Below are positions 26,228 to 34,798 of a stretch of 64,000 nucleotides of DNA, one piece after another (positions within the stretch are counted from its first letter, which is position 1; the number at the start of each line of letters is the position of its first letter). The notes under the pieces were generated by a model. The model was given only the letters and a program-made list of their open reading frames with translations, was not told the DNA's origin and did no database searches. Source of the stretch: Dermatophilus congolensis. GTDB taxonomy: Bacteria > Actinomycetota > Actinomycetes > Actinomycetales > Dermatophilaceae. Location of the stretch: NCBI RefSeq assembly GCF_900187045.1, contig NZ_LT906453.1:682001-746000 (forward strand). Direction: 5' to 3'. A program made the translations under genes and the position numbers.

Positions 26228-28125
26228 TTACTGTGATCGTGAGCGCATGTTGGTGCTGATGAACTCCATCACGGAGGAATCTGCCAGAGTCGTGACGTCA
26301 CCGACTTCGCGGTTCTCTGCCACATCGCGCAGCAGTCGACGCATGATTTTTCCTGAGCGTGTTTTTGGCAGTTCAGAAACCACCATGATCGATTTCGGTT
26401 TTGCGATTGCGCCGATTTCTTTGCCCACGTGCGCGCGCAGCTGCTCAACGAGACTCTTTTCGTCCGATCCATCTACCCCTGCGCGCAAGATTACGAATGC
26501 GACGACAGCCTGACCGGTCATCTCGTCTGTGGCTCCGACTACGGCAGCTTCTGCCACTGCGTCATGGCTGACTAAAGCCGACTCAATCTCAGAAGTGGAG
26601 AGTCGGTGTCCGGAGACGTTCATGACGTCGTCGACGCGGCCAAGAATCCAGATGTTTCCGTTGGCGTCTTTCTTAGCTCCATCTCCGGCGAAGTACATAC
26701 CTTCAAAACGTGACCAGTAGGTATCGATATAGCGCTGTGTATCTCCCCAGATTCCGCGGGCCATGGATGGCCACGGTTTGGTGATGACGAGGAATCCTTG
26801 GGTTCCGTCTTCAACGGGTTGGGCCATGTCGTCGAGGATCTTTACTTCGATGCCGGGGATGGGGTGTTGGGCGCTACCTGGTTCCAGGGTGGTGATGCCG
26901 GGCAGGGGAGAGATCATGATGGCGCCGGTTTCTGTTTGCCACCATGTATCGACGATGGGGGCTGTGTTTGCGCCGATGTGTTCGCGGTACCAACGCCATG
27001 CTTCTGGGTTGATTGGTTCGCCGACGCTGCCTAGAAGACGAATGCTGGAAAGGTCGAAAGCGGAGGGGATGTCGTCCCCCCATTTCATGGCTGCACGTAC
27101 TGCTGTTGGTGCGGTGTAGAGGATGGTGACTTTGTAGTCCTGGATGATTTGCCACCAGCGCCCTTGGTGTGGGGTGTCGGGGGTTCCTTCGTACATGACT
27201 TGTGTGGCCCCTAGGGCTAGAGGGCCGTAGGTGAGGTATGAGTGGCCGGTGACCCAGCCGATGTCGGCGGTGCACCAGTACACGTCTGTACCTGGGTGGA
27301 TGTCGTGGACGATGGCTGAGGTGTAGGCGCATTGGGTGAGGTATCCGCCGCTGGTGTGGAAGATGCCTTTAGGTTTTCCCGTGGTGCCGGAGGTGTAGAG
27401 GATGTAGAGGGGATGTTCGGAGGGAACCCAGGTGGGTTCGCAGTCGGTGGAGGCTGTTGTGACTGTTTCGTGCCACCACAGGTCGCGGTTTTCTTGCATG
27501 TCAATGTTGGTGTCGCAGCGGTTGACGACGAGGACTTTCTCGACAGTTGTTTCGCCCGTGAGTGCTTCGTCTACGGCGGGTTTGAGTGGGCTGGGTTTTC
27601 CGCGGCGGAACCCTGCGTCGGCGGTAACTACGACTTTTGCTCCGGCATCGGCGATTCGAGATCGGAGTGCGTCGCTGGAAAGCCGCCGAAGACGACTGTG
27701 TGAGGTGCGCCGAGTCGGGCGCAGGCCAGCATGGTGATGATGGCTTCGGGAATCATGGGCAGGTAGATAGCCACGACGTCGCCTTTGCCGATTCCTAGGC
27801 TGGTGAGTGTGTTGGCGGCCTTGCATACTTCGTTTTTGAGGTCGCCGTAGGTGATGTCGCGGGTGTCGCCGGGTTCGCCGATGAAGTGGATGGCGATGCG
27901 GTCTGCGTTGCCAGCTTCGATGTGTCGGTCTAGGCAGTTGTAAGAAACGTTGAGTTCACCATCGCTGAACCATTGGGCAAATGGTGGGTTGCTCCAGTCG
28001 AGGACGTTTTCGAAGTCTTTGTGCCAGGTGATGAAGGTTCGGGCTTGCTGTGCCCAAAACGCCTCAAAGTCGTTTTCTGCCTGTCGGTAGAGGTTTGCGT
28101 GGGCGTTGGGTGCCTCGGTTGCCAC
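26228..28125 (-). pseudogene. acsA: Acetyl-CoA synthetase, broken by a frameshift
   Basis: Together two frames make one acetyl-CoA synthetase of about 630-640 residues, the expected length. Residues 1 to about 150 (MATEAPNAHANLYRQAENDFEAFWAQ ... GAPHTVVFGGF) read in one frame from ATG 28125. The rest (SSDALRSRIADAGAKVVV ... ILYTSGTTGKPKGIFHT ... DTWWQTETGAI ... TRSGKIMRRLLRDVAENREVGD) is shifted by one base. The break is at an AAA run, 27679-27681 (TTT on the coding strand): one extra T would restore GGF-SSDALR. All catalytic motifs, including the acetylatable Lys in SGKIM, are intact. So it is a recent mutation or a sequencing error. Acs activates acetate to acetyl-CoA. A Crp-type site lies about 130 bp upstream. 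Confidence 0.88.
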
Positions 28126-28252
28126 TGGGTTCTCCTATGTCCGTGAGGCGACCGGGGTGTTGTGTGTCGCCGGTGTGCCTCGACGAGGTCGGATGACACA
28201 ACGCAGGCACGCCGGATAGGTGTCGTTGCAGGACAGTGTGTTTCGTCTTGCT

Positions 28253-28268
28253 TGTGACACTTTTCACG
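28253..28268. promoter_or_regulatory. Crp/GlxR-type binding site upstream of acsA
   Basis: TGTGACACTTTTCACG matches TGTGA-N6-TCACA with one mismatch. It lies in the 202-bp divergent gap between acsA (start 28125) and the Fic-like gene (start 28328), a plausible activator position for acs. acs is a classic Crp target in enteric bacteria; here regulation is inferred from the motif. Confidence 0.55.
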
Positions 28269-28327
28269 CGCCTCGTTGCACGTGAGAGCGAGAATAGCCC
28301 GCCGAACCACGGCGTTAGGGTCTAAAC

Positions 28328-29173
28328 GTGTCGCAGATCCCCCTACTTGTTGCAGAGGCAGCTTCGCTGCCTGAGTTGCGTTCCCAGGTGGCCCAGGCAG
28401 CTGGTGCGTGTTCGCGGCTTCGGTTTCATGAAGGTTTGCGCCGACATTTACCGGAGATCATGTTTGAGTCGCGTGTTCGTGGTGCGCATGGGTCGGCTGC
28501 GCTTTCTGAAGGTCGTGCTTCTGTGGATCGGGTTCGGCAGTTGTCGGCTCCGGGGGCGTTGTGGCCTCCTACTACCGACCCGTCGAATCGGGTTACTCGT
28601 GCGGCGATTGCTTTGACGGCTGAGGTTGACCGGTTGGATAGCAAATTTGAGGGTGCGCCGCGTCAGGCGGTGGCGCGGTTGCATGCGGTGGCGGGTAATG
28701 CGCTTGCGGTGGGGCAGGTTGGTCGTACGCGGGTGGCGGGGGAGGGGTGCAGTGAGTTGCTTGGCGCGTTAGGTCGTGAGCCGGAGGCTGATGATGCGCG
28801 CGCTAGTTTATTTGCGCTGCTTAATGAGTTTCGGCAAGGGGTTGCGTCGCCGGTGTTGTTGGCGGCGCTTGTGCATGGTGAGGTGCTGCGCTCTAGGCCG
28901 TTTCCATGTGCGAATGGGCTTCTTGGGCGGGCGTTGGAGCGATTGTTGTTGCGTTCGCGTCATGTGGATTCCACGCGTGCAGTGGTGCCTGAGGCTGGGC
29001 ATTTCGCGATGGGGGTGGATGACTATTTCGCGGCTGCTGCGGCGTATGCGCGCTCTAGAGATAGGGGTGACATGGATGGTGTTGTGGTTTGGGTGCAGCA
29101 CTGTTGTCACGCTATTGCTCACGGTGCTGCTGAGGGGGGTCGGGTTGCTGATGCTGCGCGGGCTGCTCTGTGA
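28328..29173 (+). CDS. Fic-fold protein with degenerate active-site motif
   Basis: A 281-residue mostly helical protein. The segment HGEVLRSRPFPCANGLLGRALERLLL (about residues 193-218) follows the Fic core HPFxDGNGRxGR but with Arg for the catalytic His and CANGLLGR for DGNGRxGR, so AMP-transfer activity is doubtful. Ahead of it lies SRVRGAHGSAALSEGR, reminiscent of the N-terminal Fic region. The start is GTG 28328. Its place between acs and the 6C RNA/Tad locus recurs in related actinobacteria, so it is probably functional in some other way. I would call it Fic-like, not a Fic enzyme. Confidence 0.65.
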   Translation: MSQIPLLVAEAASLPELRSQVAQAAGACSRLRFHEGLRRHLPEIMFESRVRGAHGSAALSEGRASVDRVRQLSAPGALWPPTTDPSNRVTRAAIALTAEVDRLDSKFEGAPRQAVARLHAVAGNALAVGQVGRTRVAGEGCSELLGALGREPEADDARASLFALLNEFRQGVASPVLLAALVHGEVLRSRPFPCANGLLGRALERLLLRSRHVDSTRAVVPEAGHFAMGVDDYFAAAAAYARSRDRGDMDGVVVWVQHCCHAIAHGAAEGGRVADAARAAL

Positions 29174-29193
29174 CTCGGCCTGGACGACGGTGA

Positions 29194-29217
29194 CATTTAT
29201 TTGCGCAAAAATAAATG
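29194..29217. repeat. AT-rich inverted repeat downstream of the Fic-like gene
   Basis: CATTTATTT and AAATAAATG are 9-bp complementary arms separated by GCGCAA. It starts about 20 bp after the stop. An A-rich tract follows at 29271-29296. Both stand out in this GC-rich sequence. It could be a terminator for the Fic-like gene or a protein-binding site. Confidence 0.45.
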
Positions 29218-29439
29218 CGTGTTGATGTTGCGTCAGTAGATTCACGTGTTTCGGCGGTAGATATCCGTCACTAAAAAACAAGAAAAAAAGGAAAATCCCC
29301 AGATCACAACGGTATTCTCGACAGTAGTAAGGAAGAAGCAACGACAGGGTCAGGTAACTGCCAAGGCGTTACAGGTTCATGCAAACTTTTTTCCGCGCCC
29401 CGTTGCATACCGTCGCCAAGCTCGACACAATAAATGCAG

Positions 29440-29545
29440 CGCTCCCTTCGGGTCGTAGCGCGGCGCACCAGCTCCTCCCCCCCCGGGGCTAGGCGCGTTC
29501 CTTGGTGAGTCCCCGCTGTCCCCCCAGCGGGGACTCACCCATTTA
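29440..29545 (+). ncRNA. 6C small RNA
   Basis: Two adjacent hairpins carry runs of at least six cytosines in their loops, the defining feature of the actinobacterial 6C RNA. Hairpin 1: AGCTCC (29470-29475) pairs with GGGGCT (29485-29490) around T plus eight C, extended by GCGC/GCGC. Hairpin 2: GGTGAGTCCCCGCTG (29504-29518) pairs perfectly with 29525-29539 around TCCCCC. The locus also fits: in Mycobacterium tuberculosis the 6C RNA (B11) lies next to the Ssd gene Rv3660c on the same strand, as here. TTGCAT (29403) and ACAATA (29427) may be its promoter, placing the 5' end near 29440. Ends are approximate. No protein gene is supported elsewhere in 29174-29663. Confidence 0.75.
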
Positions 29546-29663
29546 CCGGGAAAAACACCGCAAAACCGCCGTCTATCCACAACACCCCACCTGCCCGCCC
29601 CACAATCCACAAACCCCACTCAACCAACACCGCTGCCCACCCTCATGCCGACACGATGACGAC

Positions 29664-30422
29664 ATGAGCGGAAAAGCACCCACCATCGCCTTCACCGGCG
29701 CCTCCGGCGGCATCGGCACCTCATGCCTCCTCGCCGCCACCGCCGTCGCCGCTTCCGCCGCCGGATACCGTGTCGCCTGCATCGACCGTGACACAGCAGG
29801 AGGCGGCCTAGACACTATCTTCGGGCTCGACCACCTGCCCGGCGCACGCTGGCCCGATCTGCTCGGCGCACATGGCCACCTACCTGCCGACCTCCTCATG
29901 CGCGAACTGCCCAACGAAAAAAACATCTGGGTGCTCTCTCACTCCAACGACCTCATCACCGACATCCCAGAGGAAGCCGACCACACCACCCTCGAAGCAC
30001 TCACCACCGGAACCGACCTCGTTCTCATCGACGCCGGCCGCCCCCGCCCAGCACCACCCACCGACGACACCACCTGCCACACCACCACCCTTGACCCCCG
30101 CCCCTGGCACGGAGCCGACCACATCGTCCTGCTCGTCGGCCACAGCCCTCAATCCCTCGCCGCAGCAACAGCCATCACCCACACAGCCCCTGAAACCGGC
30201 CCCACCTGGTGGCTAGCCCAACGCACCCCTAAAGGAGCCACCCACCTACCCGAAACCGTCCAATCCACCCTCGGACTAGCCCTAGCTGCCCGCGTCACCG
30301 ACGACCCCCGCTGCAACCGCGACCTCCTCCACGGCGAACCACCAGGACAACGAGGACACCTCGCCAAAGCAGCAAACCATCTCCTGAGCACCCTTCTCAC
30401 CCAAGGACACCTAGCCACATGA
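29664..30422 (+). CDS. ssd: Septum site-determining protein Ssd / CpaE-TadZ-like ATPase
   Basis: A 252-residue protein of the MinD/ParA-like CpaE family: AFTGASGGIGTSCLLAATAVAASAAGYRVACIDRDTAGGGLDTIFGLDHLPGARWPDL, where the deviant Walker A is GASGGIGTS, lacking the usual lysine at the end. Later TDLVLIDAGRP and ADHIVLLVGHSPQSLAAA match the family. In pilus systems CpaE/TadZ positions the machinery; in Mycobacterium Ssd affects septation. It opens the tad operon and overlaps tadA by ATGA. The ATG at 29664 has no strong ribosome site, so the start is not firm. Confidence 0.85.
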   Translation: MSGKAPTIAFTGASGGIGTSCLLAATAVAASAAGYRVACIDRDTAGGGLDTIFGLDHLPGARWPDLLGAHGHLPADLLMRELPNEKNIWVLSHSNDLITDIPEEADHTTLEALTTGTDLVLIDAGRPRPAPPTDDTTCHTTTLDPRPWHGADHIVLLVGHSPQSLAAATAITHTAPETGPTWWLAQRTPKGATHLPETVQSTLGLALAARVTDDPRCNRDLLHGEPPGQRGHLAKAANHLLSTLLTQGHLAT

Positions 30423-31729
30423 GCGCCCCCACCACATCCACCAGCATCTGGAACCACATCCGCGCCGGCCGAGGCCCCACAGCCGCACGTGTCGACGCCG
30501 TCGCCCACGACGAAAGCCGCCTGCTAGGAGAACAGGGCGCCGCCCGCACCCGAGACGCCCTACGGGCCGCCACCCTCGGACTTGGCCCCCTCGAACCCCT
30601 CCTGACCACGCCCGGCGTCACCGACATCCTCGTCAACGGCACCGACACCGTATGGATCGACCGAGGAAACGGCCTCGAAACCACCGACATAGAGATCGGC
30701 GACCCTGACGCAGTCCGCCGACTGGCAGTGCGCCTTGCCGGTCTAGCCGACCGCCGCCTCGACGAAGCCAGCCCATACGTCGACGGCCTCCTGCCCGGCG
30801 GAATCCGACTCCACGCCGTCCTACCTCCCCTCGTCGACTCTGCCGCACACATCAGCCTGCGCATCCCCCGCGCCGACGTAGTCTCCCTTGAACGCCTCGT
30901 AGCCCTCGGATCTATGCCACCTGAATGGGCCGACATCCTGCGCGCCATCGTCGCTGCTCGCTGTTCCTTCGTCGTTTCCGGCGGCACCGGCACCGGAAAA
31001 ACAACCATCCTCGCCTCACTCCTGGCCCAAGCTCGGCCCGACGAACGCATTCTCGTCGTCGAAGACGTCCGCGAACTAGCCGTCCATCACCCCCACGTCG
31101 TACGCATGCAAGCCCGCCCAGCCAACGTTGAAGGCGCCGGCGCCGTCGATATGGTCGCCCTTGTCCGCCAATCCCTGCGCATGCGCCCCGACCGCCTCGT
31201 CGTCGGTGAAGTCCGCGGCGCCGAAGTCCGCGAAATGCTCACCGCACTCAATACCGGGCACGAAGGAGGCAGCGGCACCATCCACGCCAACAGCGCCCAC
31301 GACGTCATCACCCGCTTCGAAGCACTCGGCGCACTTGCCGGAATGACCCCAGCTGCCGTCCGCGCCCAGCTCGGATCAGCCCTGTCCGTTGTCATTCACC
31401 TACGCCGCACACCTACCCACCGCATCGTCGAAAGCATCGGCCTCCTCCACACCGAAAACGACGAACTCCACGTCCGCACTGCGCTACGCAACCCCCACCT
31501 GAGCGACACCCCCAACCAACACCCCACCCCCCACACGCCCCGCGGAGCCCAAGAACCAGGCTGGACCCTCCTGCAAGAACTCCTTGCCGAACACCTCACC
31601 CCTACACCGCTGCCTGAGACACCCGCCACTCCCACACCCCCCACCCCGGCAGCGCCCACCTCACGACCCCAACGTCCAACCCCAGCAATACCCCTCACCA
31701 ACCCCACCTGGCTCAGGAGAACCCCATGA
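30419..31729 (+). CDS. tadA: TadA/CpaF-type pilus assembly ATPase
   Basis: A 436-residue secretion ATPase of the VirB11/CpaF branch. Visible are the N-terminal domain (LGLGPLEPLLTTPGVTDILVNGTDTVWIDRGNGLE), Walker A SGGTGTGKTT, the Asp-box region ILVVEDVRELAVHHPHVVRMQ, Walker B-like LRMRPDRLVVGEVRGAE and the His box TGHEGGSGTIHANSAHD. The last 70 residues are a Pro/Thr-rich tail. It powers assembly of Flp-type pili at the inner membrane face. ATGA overlaps join it to ssd and to tadB. Confidence 0.93.
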   Translation: MSAPTTSTSIWNHIRAGRGPTAARVDAVAHDESRLLGEQGAARTRDALRAATLGLGPLEPLLTTPGVTDILVNGTDTVWIDRGNGLETTDIEIGDPDAVRRLAVRLAGLADRRLDEASPYVDGLLPGGIRLHAVLPPLVDSAAHISLRIPRADVVSLERLVALGSMPPEWADILRAIVAARCSFVVSGGTGTGKTTILASLLAQARPDERILVVEDVRELAVHHPHVVRMQARPANVEGAGAVDMVALVRQSLRMRPDRLVVGEVRGAEVREMLTALNTGHEGGSGTIHANSAHDVITRFEALGALAGMTPAAVRAQLGSALSVVIHLRRTPTHRIVESIGLLHTENDELHVRTALRNPHLSDTPNQHPTPHTPRGAQEPGWTLLQELLAEHLTPTPLPETPATPTPPTPAAPTSRPQRPTPAIPLTNPTWLRRTP

Positions 31730-32433
31730 TCTCTGCCTGGATACCCGCGCTGCTCACCGCAGCGGCCATCACCCTCTGGCCCACCCAACATCCCACCAAC
31801 ACCCACCCCAACCACATCCCGACCTCGCCGCGACACGCTTTCACCGCCTGGAAAAAACAACGTCATAGAGACAGTCACACGGGAATCGAAAAAGACCTCC
31901 TCAACGTTGTTGAAGCACTCAGCTGAGCCCTTCGCGCAGGCCTACCACCAGCAGCAGCCCTGGCACTAGCCAGAGAAGGCATCACCGGCAAACTCGGTAA
32001 CGCCCTGACCACCGTCGAACACCGCGCACGTATGGGAGAAGGCCTCGCCGCAGGCTGGAGCGAAGCCGCACGCCGCATCAACAACCCTGAACTAGCACTC
32101 CTGGCCCGAGCCTGGTCTCTCTCCGAAGAAACAGGAACCCCCCTGGCCGAGGCAGCCCACACCGCTACCCGCGTACTGCGCGACCGCCGCGACCAACGCG
32201 AACGCACACGCTCAGCCATCGCCGGCGCCAAAGCCACGATGACACTTCTTACCCTCTTACCCGCAACAGGACCCCTGCTAGGCCTGCTCCTGGGCGTGGA
32301 CCTTCTCCACGTCTACAGCACTAACCCCCTCGTCTGGGCAGCCCTGGCAGCTGGCATCATCCTCATCCTTATCGGCCGCACCTGGGTCAACCACCTCATC
32401 ACCCACACGCTTGCAGGACCGGTACTCACATGA
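31726..32433 (+). pseudogene. tadB: TadB pilus assembly membrane protein, interrupted by an in-frame stop
   Basis: The frame from ATG 31726 to 32433 encodes a 235-codon T2SF-family (TadB) protein, except that codon 67 is TGA (31924-31926). On either side the sequence is coherent: IEKDLLNVVEALS before and ALRAGLPPAAALALAREGI after, then ATRVLRDRRDQRERTRSAIAGAKATMTLLTLLPATGPLLGLLLGVD with membrane helices. One substitution would restore it. Both ends keep ATGA overlaps with tadA and tadC. Re-initiation at ATG 32032 would lose the front of the domain. If the stop is real, pilus assembly is probably lost; readthrough or sequencing error are alternatives. Confidence 0.85.
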
Positions 32434-32981
32434 CCCTCGTCATCGCCACCCTCACCGCCTTAGCCCTCCTCGCCTGGCCCACCCACAACCGCCACTTACA
32501 AGCCCTCGCGCGTCACACCCAAACCACCCAGAACACAGCACCCCCAGTTGGTGCCGACGCACTCGCAGGTACTGTCCTGCTCCTTGCCATGACTCTACGT
32601 AGCGGCAAAGGAGTCATCGAATCCCTCGAAGCGGTCGGCACCAGACAACACGATGCGATTGGTGCTCACCTACTCTCTGTGGCTTCAGCTCTCCGTTGGG
32701 GAGTGCCTGATCGCGAAGCGTGGGCAGCGCTGCCTGAGGCTTGGACTCCCGTTGCTCGCGCTTTCCTCCTGGCTCGCCGCGCAGGCGTCGCCCCGGCAGA
32801 CCTTCTCTTGCGCGTTGCCGATGACCTTCGACAAGCCGAGCAAGCCCGCCTAGAACTAGCCACCGCCAAACTCGCAGTCCGAGTTGTTCTCCCCTTGGGG
32901 CTTGCCTTTCTTCCCGCCTTCATCTTCACCACGGTCGTCCCCATCGTCATCGCCATCACCGGAGACGTCCTCAGCCATTAA
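32430..32981 (+). CDS. tadC: TadC-like pilus assembly membrane protein
   Basis: A 183-residue type II secretion F-domain protein: an N-terminal helix, then GTVLLLAMTLRSGKGVIESLEAVG, DLLLRVADDLRQAEQARLELATAKLAVRVVLPLGLAFLPAFIFTTVVPIVIAI, with the two C-terminal membrane segments typical of TadC. It partners TadB in the inner-membrane platform. The ATG overlaps the tadB stop. It is followed by a 167-bp gap before the pilin gene, which probably has its own promoter. Confidence 0.85.
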   Translation: MTLVIATLTALALLAWPTHNRHLQALARHTQTTQNTAPPVGADALAGTVLLLAMTLRSGKGVIESLEAVGTRQHDAIGAHLLSVASALRWGVPDREAWAALPEAWTPVARAFLLARRAGVAPADLLLRVADDLRQAEQARLELATAKLAVRVVLPLGLAFLPAFIFTTVVPIVIAITGDVLSH

Positions 32982-33148
32982 GGCTCTCCAGCGCCTTCGG
33001 ATGTGCACAACCCGCCCCGCTATCCCCAGAGACAACTAAGCCCAACCTCCCAACGCCCCGCGCAACCAACCATGGACTTTGTGCCCATCGCGTTGGGCAC
33101 AAGAAAATTCCGCGGCCACCGCTGCACAACCCATATCAGGAGAACACC

Positions 33149-33421
33149 ATGACCCTCGCACCTGCCGAGACCACCACGATCCGCTCCCGTCTCGACCAGG
33201 CCATGGCCACTAGCGCTGCCACGGTCACTACCTACGTCCACTGCACCGTCGAACGCTTCCGCAACCGCGATGACGCAGGCATGACCACCGCTGAATACGC
33301 CGTCGGCATCCTCGCTGCCGTTGCATTCGCCGGTGTTCTCCTGGCCATTGTCAAGTCCGGAACTATCCAGGCGGAGCTGCAGAAAGTAATTACCGGCGCT
33401 ATCAAATCCAAGGGCAAGTGA
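33149..33421 (+). CDS. Flp-type pilin (DUF4244)
   Basis: A 90-residue prepilin-like protein. After a long charged leader comes the processing site DDAG-MTTAEYAVGILAAVAFAGVLLAIV: Gly before the cut, Glu at mature position 5 and a single hydrophobic helix, as in Flp pilins, followed by a short Lys-rich end. DUF4244 pilins occur in actinobacterial tad loci. AGGAG at 33139-33143 precedes the ATG. It would be the major subunit of the pilus built by TadA-C. Confidence 0.88.
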   Translation: MTLAPAETTTIRSRLDQAMATSAATVTTYVHCTVERFRNRDDAGMTTAEYAVGILAAVAFAGVLLAIVKSGTIQAELQKVITGAIKSKGK

Positions 33422-33429
33422 ATTAACCG

Positions 33430-33861
33430 ATGAAAAGCACCGCGCAGGACCTCAACCACACAAATCAACGCGATGCTGGTTACAGCACCGCTGAACTGGC
33501 GTTGGCCACACCCGCCGTGATGATTCTCGTTACCGTGGTTGCGGTCCTGCTCGGTGTTCTTATGGATCAGGTGCGATGCATTGATGCCGCCCGTTCTGGC
33601 GCGCGTGCTCTGGCGCGTGGCGACAACGCAGCTGTGGCTGTTCGCCTAGCTGAACAAACTGCGCCGACGGGATCTCGTATCAGTGTTGCGCGAGGCAAAG
33701 AAATGCGGGTGACTGTTACTGCTCCCGCTCGTGTCGCATGGGTTCAGCAGCTTCGCGCTGGTGCTAGCGCCAGCGCTCCAGATGAATCGGTAGGTATTTC
33801 TGGTCGTCGTCTCGGCTCGGCAGCTCTTCCTACTGATATTTCGTGGCTGGGTCAGGTGTGA
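33430..33861 (+). CDS. tadE: TadE-family pseudopilin
   Basis: A 143-residue protein with the TadE N-terminal pattern DAGYSTAELALATPAVMILVTVVAVLLGVL (Glu at +5 after the presumed cleavage, one long helix), followed by CIDAARSGARALARGD, the conserved TadE segment, and a periplasmic domain. It begins 8 bp after the pilin gene. TadE-like proteins are minor pilins processed by the prepilin peptidase; no such peptidase gene is in this window. Confidence 0.85.
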   Translation: MKSTAQDLNHTNQRDAGYSTAELALATPAVMILVTVVAVLLGVLMDQVRCIDAARSGARALARGDNAAVAVRLAEQTAPTGSRISVARGKEMRVTVTAPARVAWVQQLRAGASASAPDESVGISGRRLGSAALPTDISWLGQV

Positions 33862-34253
33862 ATTCGATGCTGACTCAATCGTCGAGGAAAGCTGCTGTTG
33901 ATGCACGGGATCGTGGCTCAGGCACGGTTCTCGTCCTTGGGATTGTTGGATTAGTTATCACGGTGTTTTTGGCTTGGGTGGTGGTTGGCGCTGCCGTCAT
34001 TGCTTCGCATCGTGCGACTGCCGCTGCGGATCTTGCTGCTGTAGGGGCGGCTAAGTCTCTTGTTCTTGGTGGTTCTGGAGCCGATGCGTGCCGTCGAGGT
34101 CGCAGTATTGCTCAGAAGAATGATGCGCGTCTGTCTTCCTGCCGGGTGAGTGGGAAAGAGGTGGCGGTGACAGCTGTCGTTAACTTGTCTGGTTCATTGC
34201 CGCGTTTTGGTTTTTATCAGGCCCGAGCTGAAGCGCGGGCAGGTGTTCGCTGA
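33858..34253 (+). CDS. Rv3654c-like TadE/TadG-type helper protein
   Basis: A 131-residue protein with DRGSGTVLVLGIVGLVITVFLAWVVVGAAVIASHRATAAADLAAVGAAKSL, the pattern of the Rv3654c family (Flp pilus-related helicase/secretion neighbourhood protein), then a Cys pair (ADACRRGRSIAQKNDARLSSCRVSG). I choose GTG 33858, which overlaps the tadE stop (GTGA); ATG 33867 is an alternative. It is the last gene of the Tad cluster. Confidence 0.8.
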   Translation: MNSMLTQSSRKAAVDARDRGSGTVLVLGIVGLVITVFLAWVVVGAAVIASHRATAAADLAAVGAAKSLVLGGSGADACRRGRSIAQKNDARLSSCRVSGKEVAVTAVVNLSGSLPRFGFYQARAEARAGVR

Positions 34254-34798
34254 GTTGGAGCCGGGGATGAACTGTGGTTGGTGGGGACGTTTGAGTCAGA
34301 TGTTTTCTTTGTGAGACGAGGCAGAGAAGCTGCTGAGGCAGCGAATGTGGGTGGTGTTTTGGGGTGCGATTTTGGTGGCCGCTTGGTGCTGTCGGCTACC
34401 GAATCGTAAACTTCGTTGGTCGTCGTGTCTGGTGGTGCTGGTCGTCGCCGGTGGCCAGTTGGTCTGTTTACGTTGGAATTCCAGCGTTGCGGCAGTGTGT
34501 GGAGCGTGTGTTTTTTCTCATTCGTTCGTGCGGTGTCGAGTGTATGACCGTTCGACGGCTATTGATTTGAGTGGTCAAGCCTCTGTGCCACTCCCGCTTC
34601 GTGATGAGGGAGTTCTCCTCGTGCCTGTCGGGCTGTTTTTGTGGCCGGGCGTAGGGCTGCGACTGGTGTGCGCAGAGCCGCGACTGGTGTTTCGGCTGTT
34701 GCTTTCCGTCGGTGCCCGTAGGTGGCCGGGTGCAGGAGACCGTGTCACGAAGGCACAGACTGCGGTTTGCGCAGTGCATCAGGAGTCTCTTTTCAGGT
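34254..34798 (+). other. 545-bp region without a supported gene
   Basis: A frame at 34345-34821 could encode a hydrophobic, Arg- and Cys-rich peptide (MWVVFWGAILVAAWCC...), but it has no ribosome site, resembles no family I know and runs into the next gene in another frame. In mycobacteria a large helicase gene (Rv3649) lies between the Tad cluster and topA; nothing of it is recognisable here. The stretch should hold the promoter of the GAF-ANTAR gene. Confidence 0.5.

Noticed and set aside
29504-29539. Taken alone, a terminator for the Fic-like gene
   Set aside because: It is 330 bp from that gene and has six C in the loop with a second C-rich hairpin beside it, better explained by 6C RNA.
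29377-29619. 80-residue minus-strand frame
   Set aside because: It lies across the 6C RNA hairpins and its Gly/Pro/Arg content comes from them.
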